Of a DNA stretch of 64,000 bases, positions 53,176 to 62,461 are shown piece by piece. The first letter of the stretch is position 1, and the number at the start of each line of letters is the position of its first letter. Origin of the DNA: Halovivax ruber XH-70 (GTDB taxonomy: Archaea > Halobacteriota > Halobacteria > Halobacteriales > Natrialbaceae). Location: assembly GCF_000328525.1 (NCBI RefSeq), contig NC_019964.1:2294001-2358000 (forward strand), written 5' to 3'. The position numbers and the translations under genes are program-made. Below the pieces are notes generated by a model. It worked only from the letters and a program-made list of their open reading frames with translations. It was not told the DNA's origin and searched no databases.

Positions 53176-56100
53176 ATGGCTTCCGCGCATCACCGAGCCG
53201 GGGACGAGCCGGACGAGCGCACCATCTTGCTCATCGGCAGCGGACCGATCCAGATCGGTCAGGCGGCGGAGTTCGATTACTCCGGCGCGCAGGCCTGTCG
53301 GGCCCTGCAGGAAGAGGGTGCACGCGTCGTCCTCGTGAACTCGAACCCAGCGACGATCATGACCGACCCGGAGATGGCAGACCGGGTCTACATCGAACCG
53401 ATCACGACCGAGGCGATCGCCGAGATCATCCGGACGGAAGAGCCTGACGGCGTCATCGCCGGCCTCGGCGGCCAGACTGGGCTCAACGTCACCGCCGAAC
53501 TGGCCGAGGAGGGCGTCCTGGAGAAGTACGACGTCGAGATCATGGGCACGCCGCTCGACACCATCTACGCGACGGAAGACCGCGACCTCTTCCGCCAGCG
53601 GATGGAGTCGATCGGGCAGCCAGTGCCTGCCTCGACGACGATCACGTTAGACGAGGACGAGTCCGTCGCCGAACTCACCGAAGCCGATCTCGAAGAACGC
53701 GTCGAAGCCGCCGTCGACGAGGTCGGCGGCCTCCCCGTCATCGCACGGACGACCTACACGCTCGGCGGCTCGGGATCCGGCGTCGTTGCCGAGATGGACG
53801 AGTTGATCGAGCGCGTCCGCACGGGCCTGCGACTCTCGCGTAACAGCGAGGTCCTCATCACGGAGTCCATCGCGGGCTGGGTCGAACTCGAGTACGAAGT
53901 GATGCGCGACGCCGACGACTCCTGTATCATCATCTGCAACATGGAGAACCTCGACCCGATGGGGATCCACACGGGCGAGTCGACGGTCGTCACACCCTCG
54001 CAGGTCATCCCCGACGACGGCCACCAGGAGATGCGCACCGCGGCGCTCGACGTCATCCGTGATCTCGGCATCCAGGGCGGCTGTAATATCCAGTTCGCCT
54101 GGCACGACGACGGCACGCCAGGCGGCGAGTACCGCGTCGTCGAGGTCAACCCGCGTGTCTCTCGTTCCTCCGCACTGGCCTCGAAGGCGACCGGCTACCC
54201 CATCGCCCGCGTCACCGCGAAGGTCGCACTGGGCAAGCGTCTCCACGAGATCGACAACGAGATCACCGGCGAGACGACTGCCGCGTTCGAGCCAGCCATC
54301 GACTACGTCGTCACGAAGGTGCCGCGCTGGCCGATCGACAAGTTCGACGACGTCGACTTCGAGCTGACGACCGCGATGAAGTCCACCGGCGAGGCGATGG
54401 CCATCGGCCGGACCTTCGAGGAGAGCCTGCTGAAAGCACTTCGGTCCTCGGAGTACGAGCCCAGCGTCGTCTGGGACGAGCTGGACGACGCGACGCTTTC
54501 GACCGAGTATCTCGAACGACCCTCCCCCGACCGTCCCTACGCGATGCTGGAGGCGTTCGATCGTGGCTTCTCGATCGAGGAAGTCTGCGAACTGACCGGC
54601 ATCTACGAGTGGTACGTCGAACGCTTCGCCCGGATCGCCGAGGCAGACGCCCTCGCCCGCGACGGCGAGTTCACCGACGCCGCCGTGGCCGGCCGGACGA
54701 ACGACGAGATCGCCGCGCTCGCCGACGTCGACGTCGGATCGGTCGAGTCCGCGGTTCCAGGTCGCTCGTACAAACAGGTCGACACCTGTGCGGGCGAATT
54801 CGAGGCCGAGACGCCGTACTACTACTCCGCACGCCAGTCGGCGTTCGCGGAGGCGGCCGTGCCGGGGGCCGGACGCGCAGGAAGCGCTGGGACCGAGTCC
54901 CCGGATGACGCCGAACGCGTCTCTCGGATGGCGAGCGAGCTCGAGATCGACCCGGAGGTCGAGAGCGTGGTCGTCGTCGGCGGCGGCCCGATCCGGATCG
55001 GACAGGGCGTGGAGTTCGACTACTGCGCGGTCCACGCCGTTCAGGCGCTTCGCGAACTCGGCATCGATGCCCACGTCGTGAACAACAATCCCGAGACGGT
55101 CTCGACGGACTACGACACCTCCGACGGCCTGTTCTTCGAGCCGATCACGGCCGAGGAGGTCGCCGACGTGGCCGAAGCGACCGGCGCCGACGGCGTGATG
55201 GTCCAGTTCGGTGGCCAGACCTCGGTCAACATCGGCGAACCACTCGAAGACGAACTCGCACGTCGGGGGCTCGACTGCGAGATCATGGGCACGGGCGTCG
55301 AGGCGATGGATCTGGCCGAGGACCGCGACCGATTCAACGCCCTGATGGACGAACTGGGTATCGCACAGCCGGAGGGCGGCTCCGCGACCTCCGAAGCAGA
55401 GGCGCTGGAACTCGCCCACGAGATCGGCTACCCCGTCCTGGTGCGCCCGTCCTACGTCCTCGGCGGTCGCGCGATGGAGATCGTCTACGACGACGCCGAG
55501 TTAGAGAAGTACATCGAGGAGGCCGTCCGCGTGAGTCCGGACAAGCCGATCCTCGTCGACGAGTTCTTAGAAGACGCGGTCGAGCTGGACGTCGACGCCG
55601 TGGCGGACGGCGAGGACGTCCTCATCGGCGGCATCATGGAACACGTCGAATCGGCCGGGGTCCACTCCGGCGATTCGGCGTGTATGATCCCGCCGCGCTC
55701 GCTGGGACGCGACGTCAACCGCCGCGTCAGGGAGGTCGCCGAGGAGATCGCTCGCGGCCTGGACACCGTCGGCCTGTTGAACGTCCAGCTCGCGGTCAAA
55801 GACGAGGACGTCTACGTTCTCGAAGCCAATCCGCGCTCCTCGCGCACGGTGCCGTTCATCTCGAAGGCCACCGGCGTCCCGATCGCGAAGATCGCCGCGC
55901 AGGTGATGGCCGGCAACTCGCTCGAAGCCCTCGACGTCACCGAGCAGGTACCCGAACAGACCTCGATCAAGGAGGTCGTCCTGCCGTTCGACCGCCTGCC
56001 CGAGTCCGACCCACGTCTCGGCCCCGAGATGAAGTCGACGGGCGAGGTCATGGGCACCGCCGACACCTTCGGCAAGGCCTACGAGAAGGCCCAGTCAGCG

Positions 56101-56460
56101 GCCGCGAACGAGATCCCCGAGTCGGGCACGATCGTGCTCGACCTGGCCGACGACGCCTTCCCCGACCCCGACAGCGAGGCCGGCGAGGCGCTCGTCGACG
56201 GCTTCACCGAGTACTACGACCTCTCCGACGCCGTCGATCTGGTCGAGGCGACCAGACGCGGCGAGATCGACATGATCGTCTCCGGCAAGCGTGACCTGCT
56301 CACCGTCGCCGTCGAGGAGGAGATTCCGTACTTCTCGACGGAGGAAGCGGCGTCGGCCGCGCTCGAGGCGCGCGAGCTGCGAGACGAACCGATCGACGTC
56401 GAGGCCATCGGCGACCGCCCGCAGCGCGACGAGTACTGGGGCCAGCCGAAGACCGAGTGA
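53176..56460 (+). CDS. carB: Carbamoyl-phosphate synthase large subunit
   Basis: 1094 residues from MASAHHRAGDEP; a GTG at 53152 is an alternative. Two homologous ATP-grasp halves: the first has LLIGSGPIQIGQAAEFDYSG and NPATIMTDPE, the second VVVVGGGPIRIGQGVEFDYC and NNNPETVSTDYDTSD. The C-terminal allosteric (MGS-like) domain appears truncated to about 50 residues after GEALVDGFTEYYDL, shorter than in bacteria, as in many haloarchaea. It makes carbamoyl phosphate for pyrimidines and arginine. The small subunit carA is not in the window. Confidence 0.95.
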   Translation: MASAHHRAGDEPDERTILLIGSGPIQIGQAAEFDYSGAQACRALQEEGARVVLVNSNPATIMTDPEMADRVYIEPITTEAIAEIIRTEEPDGVIAGLGGQTGLNVTAELAEEGVLEKYDVEIMGTPLDTIYATEDRDLFRQRMESIGQPVPASTTITLDEDESVAELTEADLEERVEAAVDEVGGLPVIARTTYTLGGSGSGVVAEMDELIERVRTGLRLSRNSEVLITESIAGWVELEYEVMRDADDSCIIICNMENLDPMGIHTGESTVVTPSQVIPDDGHQEMRTAALDVIRDLGIQGGCNIQFAWHDDGTPGGEYRVVEVNPRVSRSSALASKATGYPIARVTAKVALGKRLHEIDNEITGETTAAFEPAIDYVVTKVPRWPIDKFDDVDFELTTAMKSTGEAMAIGRTFEESLLKALRSSEYEPSVVWDELDDATLSTEYLERPSPDRPYAMLEAFDRGFSIEEVCELTGIYEWYVERFARIAEADALARDGEFTDAAVAGRTNDEIAALADVDVGSVESAVPGRSYKQVDTCAGEFEAETPYYYSARQSAFAEAAVPGAGRAGSAGTESPDDAERVSRMASELEIDPEVESVVVVGGGPIRIGQGVEFDYCAVHAVQALRELGIDAHVVNNNPETVSTDYDTSDGLFFEPITAEEVADVAEATGADGVMVQFGGQTSVNIGEPLEDELARRGLDCEIMGTGVEAMDLAEDRDRFNALMDELGIAQPEGGSATSEAEALELAHEIGYPVLVRPSYVLGGRAMEIVYDDAELEKYIEEAVRVSPDKPILVDEFLEDAVELDVDAVADGEDVLIGGIMEHVESAGVHSGDSACMIPPRSLGRDVNRRVREVAEEIARGLDTVGLLNVQLAVKDEDVYVLEANPRSSRTVPFISKATGVPIAKIAAQVMAGNSLEALDVTEQVPEQTSIKEVVLPFDRLPESDPRLGPEMKSTGEVMGTADTFGKAYEKAQSAAANEIPESGTIVLDLADDAFPDPDSEAGEALVDGFTEYYDLSDAVDLVEATRRGEIDMIVSGKRDLLTVAVEEEIPYFSTEEAASAALEARELRDEPIDVEAIGDRPQRDEYWGQPKTE

Positions 56461-56574
56461 GGGAGTGAACGACCGATCCTAAAGACCCAATACACCCTCT
56501 CGGACCCACTCTGTTCGTTTCCGCTGCATTTTTTATCGTCGCCCCCATACACCCACGTGGAGGTGCGTATCGAC

Positions 56575-56814
56575 ATGCAGAGAATCATCCGTGCCATTCC
56601 TGGCTTCGCGCGACTCCGACGACTCGTCTCGACGGTCACCAGATGGGACCTGTTGCTCGCGATCATCCCGATGGCGTTCGCCGGCGCGGCGACGGCGATG
56701 CGCGCGCTGGGACTGCCGCTCGAAGCGGGACTGGTCCTCGCGGGCGTCGTCGGTGCGCTCGCCCTCGTCGACGGCCTGTTCTTGCGCCCGCCGAACGGAT
56801 TGCAGGGGGCGTGA
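56575..56814 (+). CDS. Small membrane protein, two helices
   Basis: 79 residues from MQRIIRAIPGFARL. A basic amphipathic start is followed by two hydrophobic helices (LLLAIIPMAFAGAATAM and AGLVLAGVVGALALVDGLF). Family not recognised with certainty; small proteins with this layout occur in many haloarchaea. A GTG at 56557 is an alternative start. Confidence 0.55.
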   Translation: MQRIIRAIPGFARLRRLVSTVTRWDLLLAIIPMAFAGAATAMRALGLPLEAGLVLAGVVGALALVDGLFLRPPNGLQGA

Positions 56815-56911
56815 AAGGGCCTGGACATCGACGAACGGGTTCGATTTACGAGATTGCTCGGGCGACTGGAGATACGAACCAGTCTGAAGGGACAGTTTCG
56901 GCACAAAGCCC

Positions 56912-56933
56912 TTGTATACTCCCCCGTATACAA
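56912..56933. promoter_or_regulatory. Perfect palindrome over the vapBC promoter (likely operator)
   Basis: TTGTATAC, spacer TCCCCC, GTATACAA. The left arm is the TATA-like element, about 27 nt before the vapB ATG; the right arm lies near the predicted transcription start. Binding of VapB or the VapBC complex here would block TBP/TFB access. Confidence 0.65.
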
Positions 56934-56938
56934 ACAGT

Positions 56939-57151
56939 ATGAGCAAGAGCATCCGAGTTGAGGAGGATACCCACGCCGCACTCGCAGCGTTAAAGGGTGA
57001 AGACGAGACATTCGACTCGCTCCTGACGAGATTGCTTGAAGAGCGTCGTGAACGAGTACGAGAAGGTGCAGGGCTCTGGGAAGGCACAGATGCGGCCGAG
57101 AAGGCTCACGAGGCTCGAATGGAGATGAAGCAAGGCGTCGGGAATCGATGA
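56939..57151 (+). CDS. vapB: VapB-type antitoxin
   Basis: 70 residues from MSKSIRVEEDTHAALA; nine further in-frame upstream residues lie inside the operator and are rejected. The N-terminus is a ribbon-helix-helix type DNA-binding module (SIRVEEDTHAALAALKGEDE), then TFDSLLTRLLEERRER. The C-terminal helix should wrap the toxin. It overlaps vapC by four bases (ATGA). Confidence 0.85.
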   Translation: MSKSIRVEEDTHAALAALKGEDETFDSLLTRLLEERRERVREGAGLWEGTDAAEKAHEARMEMKQGVGNR

Positions 57152-57540
57152 CGCTCTACGATAGTAGCGTTCTCATCGAGTACCTCGACGGGTCCCCCGA
57201 GGTACTTTCGTACGTCGAATCTAACCTAAACGAACGTGCAATCGCCCCGCCGTTAGTCCTCTTCGAAGTGTATCAAGGCGAAGTCTATCGGTCAGGACCG
57301 CCTGACTTCGACGCCGTCGATCGAGCACTGGAATGGGTAACCATCGTGGAAACGTCGTCGGAACTCGCTCGGGCAACAGCCGAGTTACAAACGGAGCTTA
57401 TGGGATGTGGAGAACCGCTGGCAGCGCGTGACGCTCTCATTGCCGGTTGTGCACTGGTCAACGATACTCGGCTCGTCGTCTCCGACGACGATTTCGACGT
57501 TTCTGGAATTACCGAACTGCTGGACGTGGACTTCCTCTGA
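57148..57540 (+). CDS. vapC: VapC-type PIN-domain toxin
   Basis: 130 residues. PIN acidic residues: MTLYDSSVLIEYLDG (first Asp), VLFEVYQGE (Glu), ARDALIAGCALV (Asp) and RLVVSDDDFDVSG (last Asp). VapC toxins cut tRNA or rRNA when free of VapB. Gene pair with vapB, translationally coupled. Confidence 0.9.
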   Translation: MTLYDSSVLIEYLDGSPEVLSYVESNLNERAIAPPLVLFEVYQGEVYRSGPPDFDAVDRALEWVTIVETSSELARATAELQTELMGCGEPLAARDALIAGCALVNDTRLVVSDDDFDVSGITELLDVDFL

Positions 57541-57649
57541 GAGCCGAATCAGGTCGGAACGACGAACGAGCACGTTCATCGGCGTCACTTGGACGTATAT
57601 CCCGGCCTGAGTCCAACACGCTAAAGCGACCGTACGCTGAGAATCACGT

Positions 57650-60310
57650 ATGGAGTATCACGAGGCGGCCGATCGGCTCTACGATCTCGGCCGGTTCGGC
57701 ATTCGTCCGGGGACGGCGTCGACGGCGGACGTACTCGCCCACCTCGACGACCCCCACGAGTCGATCGACGCGATCCAGCTGGCGGGCTCGAACGGGAAGG
57801 GGTCGACGGCCCGGATGCTGGAATCGGTTCTGCGAGCGGCGGGCCACACGGTTGGACTGTACACCTCGCCGCATCTGGAGGATATGCGCGAGCGGATCCG
57901 GGTCGATGGACGGCCGATCCCGAAAGCGGCAGTGAGCGAGTTCGTCGCGGCCTGCGACGAGTACCTCACCGAACGGGGAGCCGATGGCGCCTCGCCCACC
58001 TTCTTCGAGACGACGACCGCGATGGCCCTGTGGCACTTCGCCCGCGAGGACGTCGATTACGCCGTTATGGAGGTCGGGATCGGCGGGAAGGAGGACGCGA
58101 CGAGCGTCGTCGAACCCGTCGCGAGCGCGGTGACGAGCGTCGCGCTCGAACACACCACCGTCCTCGGCGACTCGGTTCCGGAGATCGCCCGCGACATGGC
58201 CCACGTCGCCCCGGCGGTGAACGGGTCGGCGTCCGCCGATGGACCGTCCCAGATCGGCGGGTCGCCGGCTGACGACGCGTCGGCGGGGAACGCGACGGCC
58301 GGCGGCGGCCCGACTGCGGATGACACCACCCCGCTCGTGACGGCCGCGGACGGCGAGGCACTGGGCGCGATCCGCGAGGTGGCGCCTGACGTGGTGACGG
58401 TCGGCGACGGCGTCGACCCGTCCGCGGAGGCTGGTGACCGCCCGGACGTCCACGTCACCTACGAGGGGCGCGTCTCCCACGCCGAAGCAGCGGTGACGAT
58501 CGACCTGTCTGCGCACCCGACGCGACCGCACGCGGACGCCGTCGAGAGTCACATGGCCGCGATCGGGGCCCACCAGGCAGAGAACGCCGGCGTGGCCGTC
58601 GCGCTGGCCCGACAGCTGGTCGACGTCTCGGTCGACGAACTCCGAACGGGCCTGCGCCGCGCCCACTGGCCGGGTCGGTTCGAGGTGATGGACGACGCGC
58701 CGCTCGTCGTCCTCGACGGTGCGCACAACCCCGCCGGCTGCGAGCGATTCGCCGACACGCTCTCGACGTTCGAGTACGACGACCTCCACCTCGTCGTCGG
58801 GGTCATGCACGACAAGGACTACGGCGAGATGGTCGCGGCGCTGCCGACCCCGGACTCCGTGGTCGCCTGTCGGCCCACGACCGATCGATCCGTCGATCCC
58901 GCCGTCCTCGCCCGACTCTTCGAGCGCGAAGGCGTCGAAGACGTGCGGACGATCTCCGCGGTCCGGGACGGATTCGAACACGCGCTCGCCCAGGCCGAGC
59001 CGGGTGACGCAGTCGTCGTCGCCGGTTCGCTGTATGCCATCGCCGAGGCCCGGACGCACTACACCCTCACGGGTGTCGAGACCGACGTACGGGACCTCAG
59101 TGACGCCCGGCGGACCCTGGAACGGGCGAACGTGACCGAGAAGGGCGTCTGGCGGATGCGCGGGAAGGCCGTCCATCGGACGGTCCACCTTAGACTGCAG
59201 GAACGGCAAGCAGCCTATCTCAAACAGGAGCTGCTGAGCCTTGGCGGCGAGTGCGCCCTGTCGGGCCTCCAGCGGGAGGAGCAACTCGTCGAGGCGGTCT
59301 GTATGGGCACACTGTCGCAGTTCAAACGGCTCGTCGAAAAGCTCGACGCCCAGCCCTACGGCCTCGCCGCGATCGGGGCAGAACTCCGGGAGACGCTTGG
59401 AATCGGCGAATCGGGCGACACCGGTGCCGGCAGCCCCAGTCCGCACGGCCCCGACGTCACGGGGACCGAGTACCCCTGGGGCGAGGCGCCTGCCGTGATG
59501 GGGATCCTGAACGTCACGCCGGACAGTTTCCACGACGGCGGCGAGTACGACGACGTCGAGGCCGCTGTCGCCCGCGCGGCGTCGATGGTCGACGCCGGCG
59601 CGACGATCATCGACGTCGGCGGGGAATCCACCCGCCCCGGCGCAGAGCCAGTCCCCGTCGCGGACGAGATCGACCGCGTCGTTCCCGTCATCGAGCGCAT
59701 CCGCGACCTCGATGCGGCCATCTCGATCGACACGCGCAAGGCCGCCGTCGCCGAGGCCGCCCTCGACGCCGGCGCGGACATCGTCAACGACGTCTCCGGC
59801 CTCGCCGATCCCGAGATGCGCTTCGTCGCCGCCGAGCACGGCGCCTCGCTGATCGTCATGCACAGCCTCGACGCGCCGGTCGACCCCGACCGCGAGGTGA
59901 CCTACGACGATGTCGTCGGTGACGTCCTCGCGGAACTCGCAGAGACCGTCCTGCTCGCCGAACGAGCGGGACTCGATCGGGAGCAGATCATCGTCGACCC
60001 CGGCCTCGGGTTCGGCAAGTCGAAGCGAGAGGAGTTCGAGCTACTCGATCGCACCGACGAGTTCCGTGCGCTCGGCTGTCCGATCCTGATCGGCCACTCC
60101 CAGAAGTCGATGTACGACTGGGTCGGCCAGGACGCCGGCGACCGGCTGGAGTCGACGGTCGCTGCCACGGCGCTGGCCATCGACCGCGGCGCCGACATCG
60201 TCCGCGTCCACGACGTTCCCGAAAACGTCGCCGCGGTGGAGACGGCGCTCGCGACGCTGGATTCCGCCGGCTACGAGAACCGACGACGGAGTCGGGGTGA
60301 TGCGAAGTGA
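57650..60310 (+). CDS. folCP: Folylpolyglutamate/dihydrofolate synthase fused to dihydropteroate synthase
   Basis: 886 residues. N-terminal FolC half (about 1-470): GSNGKGSTARMLESVL P-loop, VGLYTSPHLEDMRERI, VGIGGKEDATSVV, VLDGAHNPAG. A middle stretch of about 120 residues (EKGVWRMRGKAVHRTVHLRL to IGAELRETLGIG) has no obvious catalytic motif. The C-terminal FolP half begins at MGILNVTPDSFHDGGEYD (Met617), with DVGGESTRPGAEPV, AISIDTRKAAVAEAAL, VNDVSG and ILIGHSQKSMYDWV. The two folate steps are thus joined, a fusion already known in haloarchaea. An acidic insert lies at about 190-220. Confidence 0.93.
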   Translation: MEYHEAADRLYDLGRFGIRPGTASTADVLAHLDDPHESIDAIQLAGSNGKGSTARMLESVLRAAGHTVGLYTSPHLEDMRERIRVDGRPIPKAAVSEFVAACDEYLTERGADGASPTFFETTTAMALWHFAREDVDYAVMEVGIGGKEDATSVVEPVASAVTSVALEHTTVLGDSVPEIARDMAHVAPAVNGSASADGPSQIGGSPADDASAGNATAGGGPTADDTTPLVTAADGEALGAIREVAPDVVTVGDGVDPSAEAGDRPDVHVTYEGRVSHAEAAVTIDLSAHPTRPHADAVESHMAAIGAHQAENAGVAVALARQLVDVSVDELRTGLRRAHWPGRFEVMDDAPLVVLDGAHNPAGCERFADTLSTFEYDDLHLVVGVMHDKDYGEMVAALPTPDSVVACRPTTDRSVDPAVLARLFEREGVEDVRTISAVRDGFEHALAQAEPGDAVVVAGSLYAIAEARTHYTLTGVETDVRDLSDARRTLERANVTEKGVWRMRGKAVHRTVHLRLQERQAAYLKQELLSLGGECALSGLQREEQLVEAVCMGTLSQFKRLVEKLDAQPYGLAAIGAELRETLGIGESGDTGAGSPSPHGPDVTGTEYPWGEAPAVMGILNVTPDSFHDGGEYDDVEAAVARAASMVDAGATIIDVGGESTRPGAEPVPVADEIDRVVPVIERIRDLDAAISIDTRKAAVAEAALDAGADIVNDVSGLADPEMRFVAAEHGASLIVMHSLDAPVDPDREVTYDDVVGDVLAELAETVLLAERAGLDREQIIVDPGLGFGKSKREEFELLDRTDEFRALGCPILIGHSQKSMYDWVGQDAGDRLESTVAATALAIDRGADIVRVHDVPENVAAVETALATLDSAGYENRRRSRGDAK

Positions 60311-61017
60311 CGGGAGAGGCAGATTCTGACGACCCGACAGCTCACCGCACCCAGGTTCGCGAGGGATACGACGAACTCGCCCGGACGTACGCGGCCGAGC
60401 GCGAGCAAGATTCCGAGGAGCTGGCACTGATCGAGGAGCTGTACGCACGCATCGACGATGGCAGTCCACGAGTGCTCGACGCCGGCTGCGGCGACGGGCG
60501 AGCGGCGTCACAACCGCTGTCCGAGCTGGGAGCGGCTGTCGTCGGGCTCGACGTCTCCCGATCGCAGCTCGAGCTCGCGAGCGAGACGGTGGAGTCGGTG
60601 GACGTCGACGACGCGAGTCGGGATCAGGTCGACACCGCCGAAGCGGACGCCCCCGTCCCGGAACTAATGCAAGGCGACCTGACGAGCTTGCCGTTCGAAG
60701 ACGCCGCATTCGACGGGATCTGTGCACTGCACTCGATCATCCACGTCCCGAAGACCGAACACGAAAGCGTCCTCGAAGAGTTCGCGCGGGTGACGGCCCC
60801 CGGCGGGTGGCTACTGCTCACCGTCGGCACTGGCGCCTGGGAGGGCGAGAACCCCGACTGGCTCGACGGTGGCGCCGCGATGCGCTGGAGCTTCCACGGC
60901 GACGAGTGGACCCGCGAGACGCTCGACGACGTCGGATTCGCCGTCGCAGACGCCCGGACCATCGGTGACGAACTCGGCGGCGGGGAGTGGCGCTACCTGC
61001 TCGCGCGGCGAACGTGA
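60307..61017 (+). CDS. Class I SAM-dependent methyltransferase
   Basis: 236 residues from GTG overlapping the folC-folP stop by four bases. Motif I VLDAGCGDGRAASQPLSELG, motif II AVVGLDVSRSQLELA, then MQGDLTSLPFEDAAFDGICA and VTAPGGWLLLTVG. Substrate unknown; translational coupling hints at a role in pterin or C1 metabolism, but that is an inference. Confidence 0.85.
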   Translation: MTGEADSDDPTAHRTQVREGYDELARTYAAEREQDSEELALIEELYARIDDGSPRVLDAGCGDGRAASQPLSELGAAVVGLDVSRSQLELASETVESVDVDDASRDQVDTAEADAPVPELMQGDLTSLPFEDAAFDGICALHSIIHVPKTEHESVLEEFARVTAPGGWLLLTVGTGAWEGENPDWLDGGAAMRWSFHGDEWTRETLDDVGFAVADARTIGDELGGGEWRYLLARRT

Positions 61018-61053
61018 GCCATCGCTGCAGCGATTGATCGAAGACGGCTGCGA

Positions 61054-61443
61054 TTAGCCGACGATCGGTGCTTCGAGGGCGGGATCCGCGGCGACGATCG
61101 TCGACACCTGGGACCGGACGCGGTCGAATTCGGCCGTCGGTTCGGCCACACCTCGCCCTGTATCGTACTCGACGAGGCACGCCTCCGCCAGTTTCGGAAG
61201 GTGCGTGTGATGGAGCATGAGGGGAAGCGTCGACGGGCTGCGATCATCGGTGTCCGAGGATCGCTCCTGTTCATCGTCAGTGACACCCGCGGCGTTCGCT
61301 TCGATCGACTCCGCCAACTCGGTGAGCGTGATCGACCCGCGTTGGGCCAGCAGTGTCGCGAGCGCGGCGCGACGGACAGGGTGGCGACACGCCTCGAGAA
61401 TCGCGTCGTACTCGGCCGACGGTCGTTCACTCGAAGCGGTCAT
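61054..61443 (-). CDS. HTH protein, DUF7344-like
   Basis: 129 residues. ILEACRHPVRRAALATLLAQ and SITLTELAESIEAN form a winged-helix start; LPLMLHHTHLPKLAEACLVE and YDTGRGVAEP continue the wing. This is the layout of haloarchaeal DUF7344 regulators. No partner or target evident. Confidence 0.75.
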   Translation of the reverse strand: MTASSERPSAEYDAILEACRHPVRRAALATLLAQRGSITLTELAESIEANAAGVTDDEQERSSDTDDRSPSTLPLMLHHTHLPKLAEACLVEYDTGRGVAEPTAEFDRVRSQVSTIVAADPALEAPIVG

Positions 61444-61601
61444 CGTGTCTCACCCGACGTGCGATACTGGTCGCCGCGTCGTGCGTCGCAGGTGACTGTG
61501 GGCATGATCGTGTTCGAACACACCGGATCGTCGACCGAGAGGGTGTCCGTAGTAGCTACTATTCATTTAAGACACCCCGTCGGTCGCCATGGTGTCGATG
61601 G

Positions 61602-62261
61602 TCACTCCTCACCCTCCTCGGTCAGCAGAAGTGCTTCGCGCAGGATCTGTTCCGTTCCCCGACGGATTCGATCCGAGGTCGCTTGCTGGGAAATCTCTAG
61701 CTCGTCGGCGAGGTCGTCCAGGCTCGTCCGACTGGGTGTGTCGAAGTAGCCCCGGCGCAGTCCGAGGAGGAGCGCGTCCCGCTGTTCATCCGAGAGTCCG
61801 TACTGGACGAGGCCCTCGGCGTCTTCGAGTTCGGTGTAGGTGCGAACGATCTCGATCGGCAAGTCGCGATCCGTGCAGAAGTCGCTAAATTGCGAGAGCG
61901 AGTCGTGGTCCGGGAACCGAACGCGAAAGTGCCAGCGCCCCTGCGCGCGACCCTCGAGGATAGTGCCGTCGGCTTCCGTGATACCGCGGATGAGGTCGTT
62001 GTGAGTCTCGTACCAGATCACGCGGTAGAGCGTGCTGTCGGCGACCCGATCGAGCGCGATGACGTCGTCGACGTACTCGTGACCGCGCACCTTCCGCTCG
62101 AACGCGTCGAAGTCGTCGCCGGTCACCCACAGGAAGGGCATCGCCGAGTCCCCCGTCGGGACGATCCGTTCGAGTTCGACGGACATCGGTGGTGATCCAG
62201 CCAGGACGCTGCCGAGCGTGAACGCCGTTTTGGCGATGGTGAACTCGAGAAAGACGCTCAT
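61602..62261 (-). CDS. Bat-type HTH transcriptional regulator
   Basis: 219 residues. N-terminal sensory-like part (MSVFLEFTIAKTAFTLGSVL, VELERIVPTGDSAMPFLWVT), then a C-terminal HTH-10 domain: LSDEQRDALLLGLRRGYFDT, TSLDDLADELEISQQATSDR and IRRGTEQILREALL. Related to the C-terminal DNA-binding part of bacterioopsin activator (Bat) without PAS/GAF. Target not visible. Confidence 0.85.
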   Translation of the reverse strand: MSVFLEFTIAKTAFTLGSVLAGSPPMSVELERIVPTGDSAMPFLWVTGDDFDAFERKVRGHEYVDDVIALDRVADSTLYRVIWYETHNDLIRGITEADGTILEGRAQGRWHFRVRFPDHDSLSQFSDFCTDRDLPIEIVRTYTELEDAEGLVQYGLSDEQRDALLLGLRRGYFDTPSRTSLDDLADELEISQQATSDRIRRGTEQILREALLLTEEGEE

Positions 62262-62461
62262 GGGGTCCTTCGGCGTTCGGAGACCGTATGCTTTCGCACG
62301 CGTCCGATCGCCCGACTATTTTCCGTGCGTTACAGAACTCGATCGCCCTACCTGGGCCCAGGGGTGATACTGCACGACACTGTGTTCGTCTCTCCGCCGA
62401 ACAGTACAGTCACTTCACGACGGGGTATGGTATCTGGTTCGACTTCACAGAGATCGGTCGC

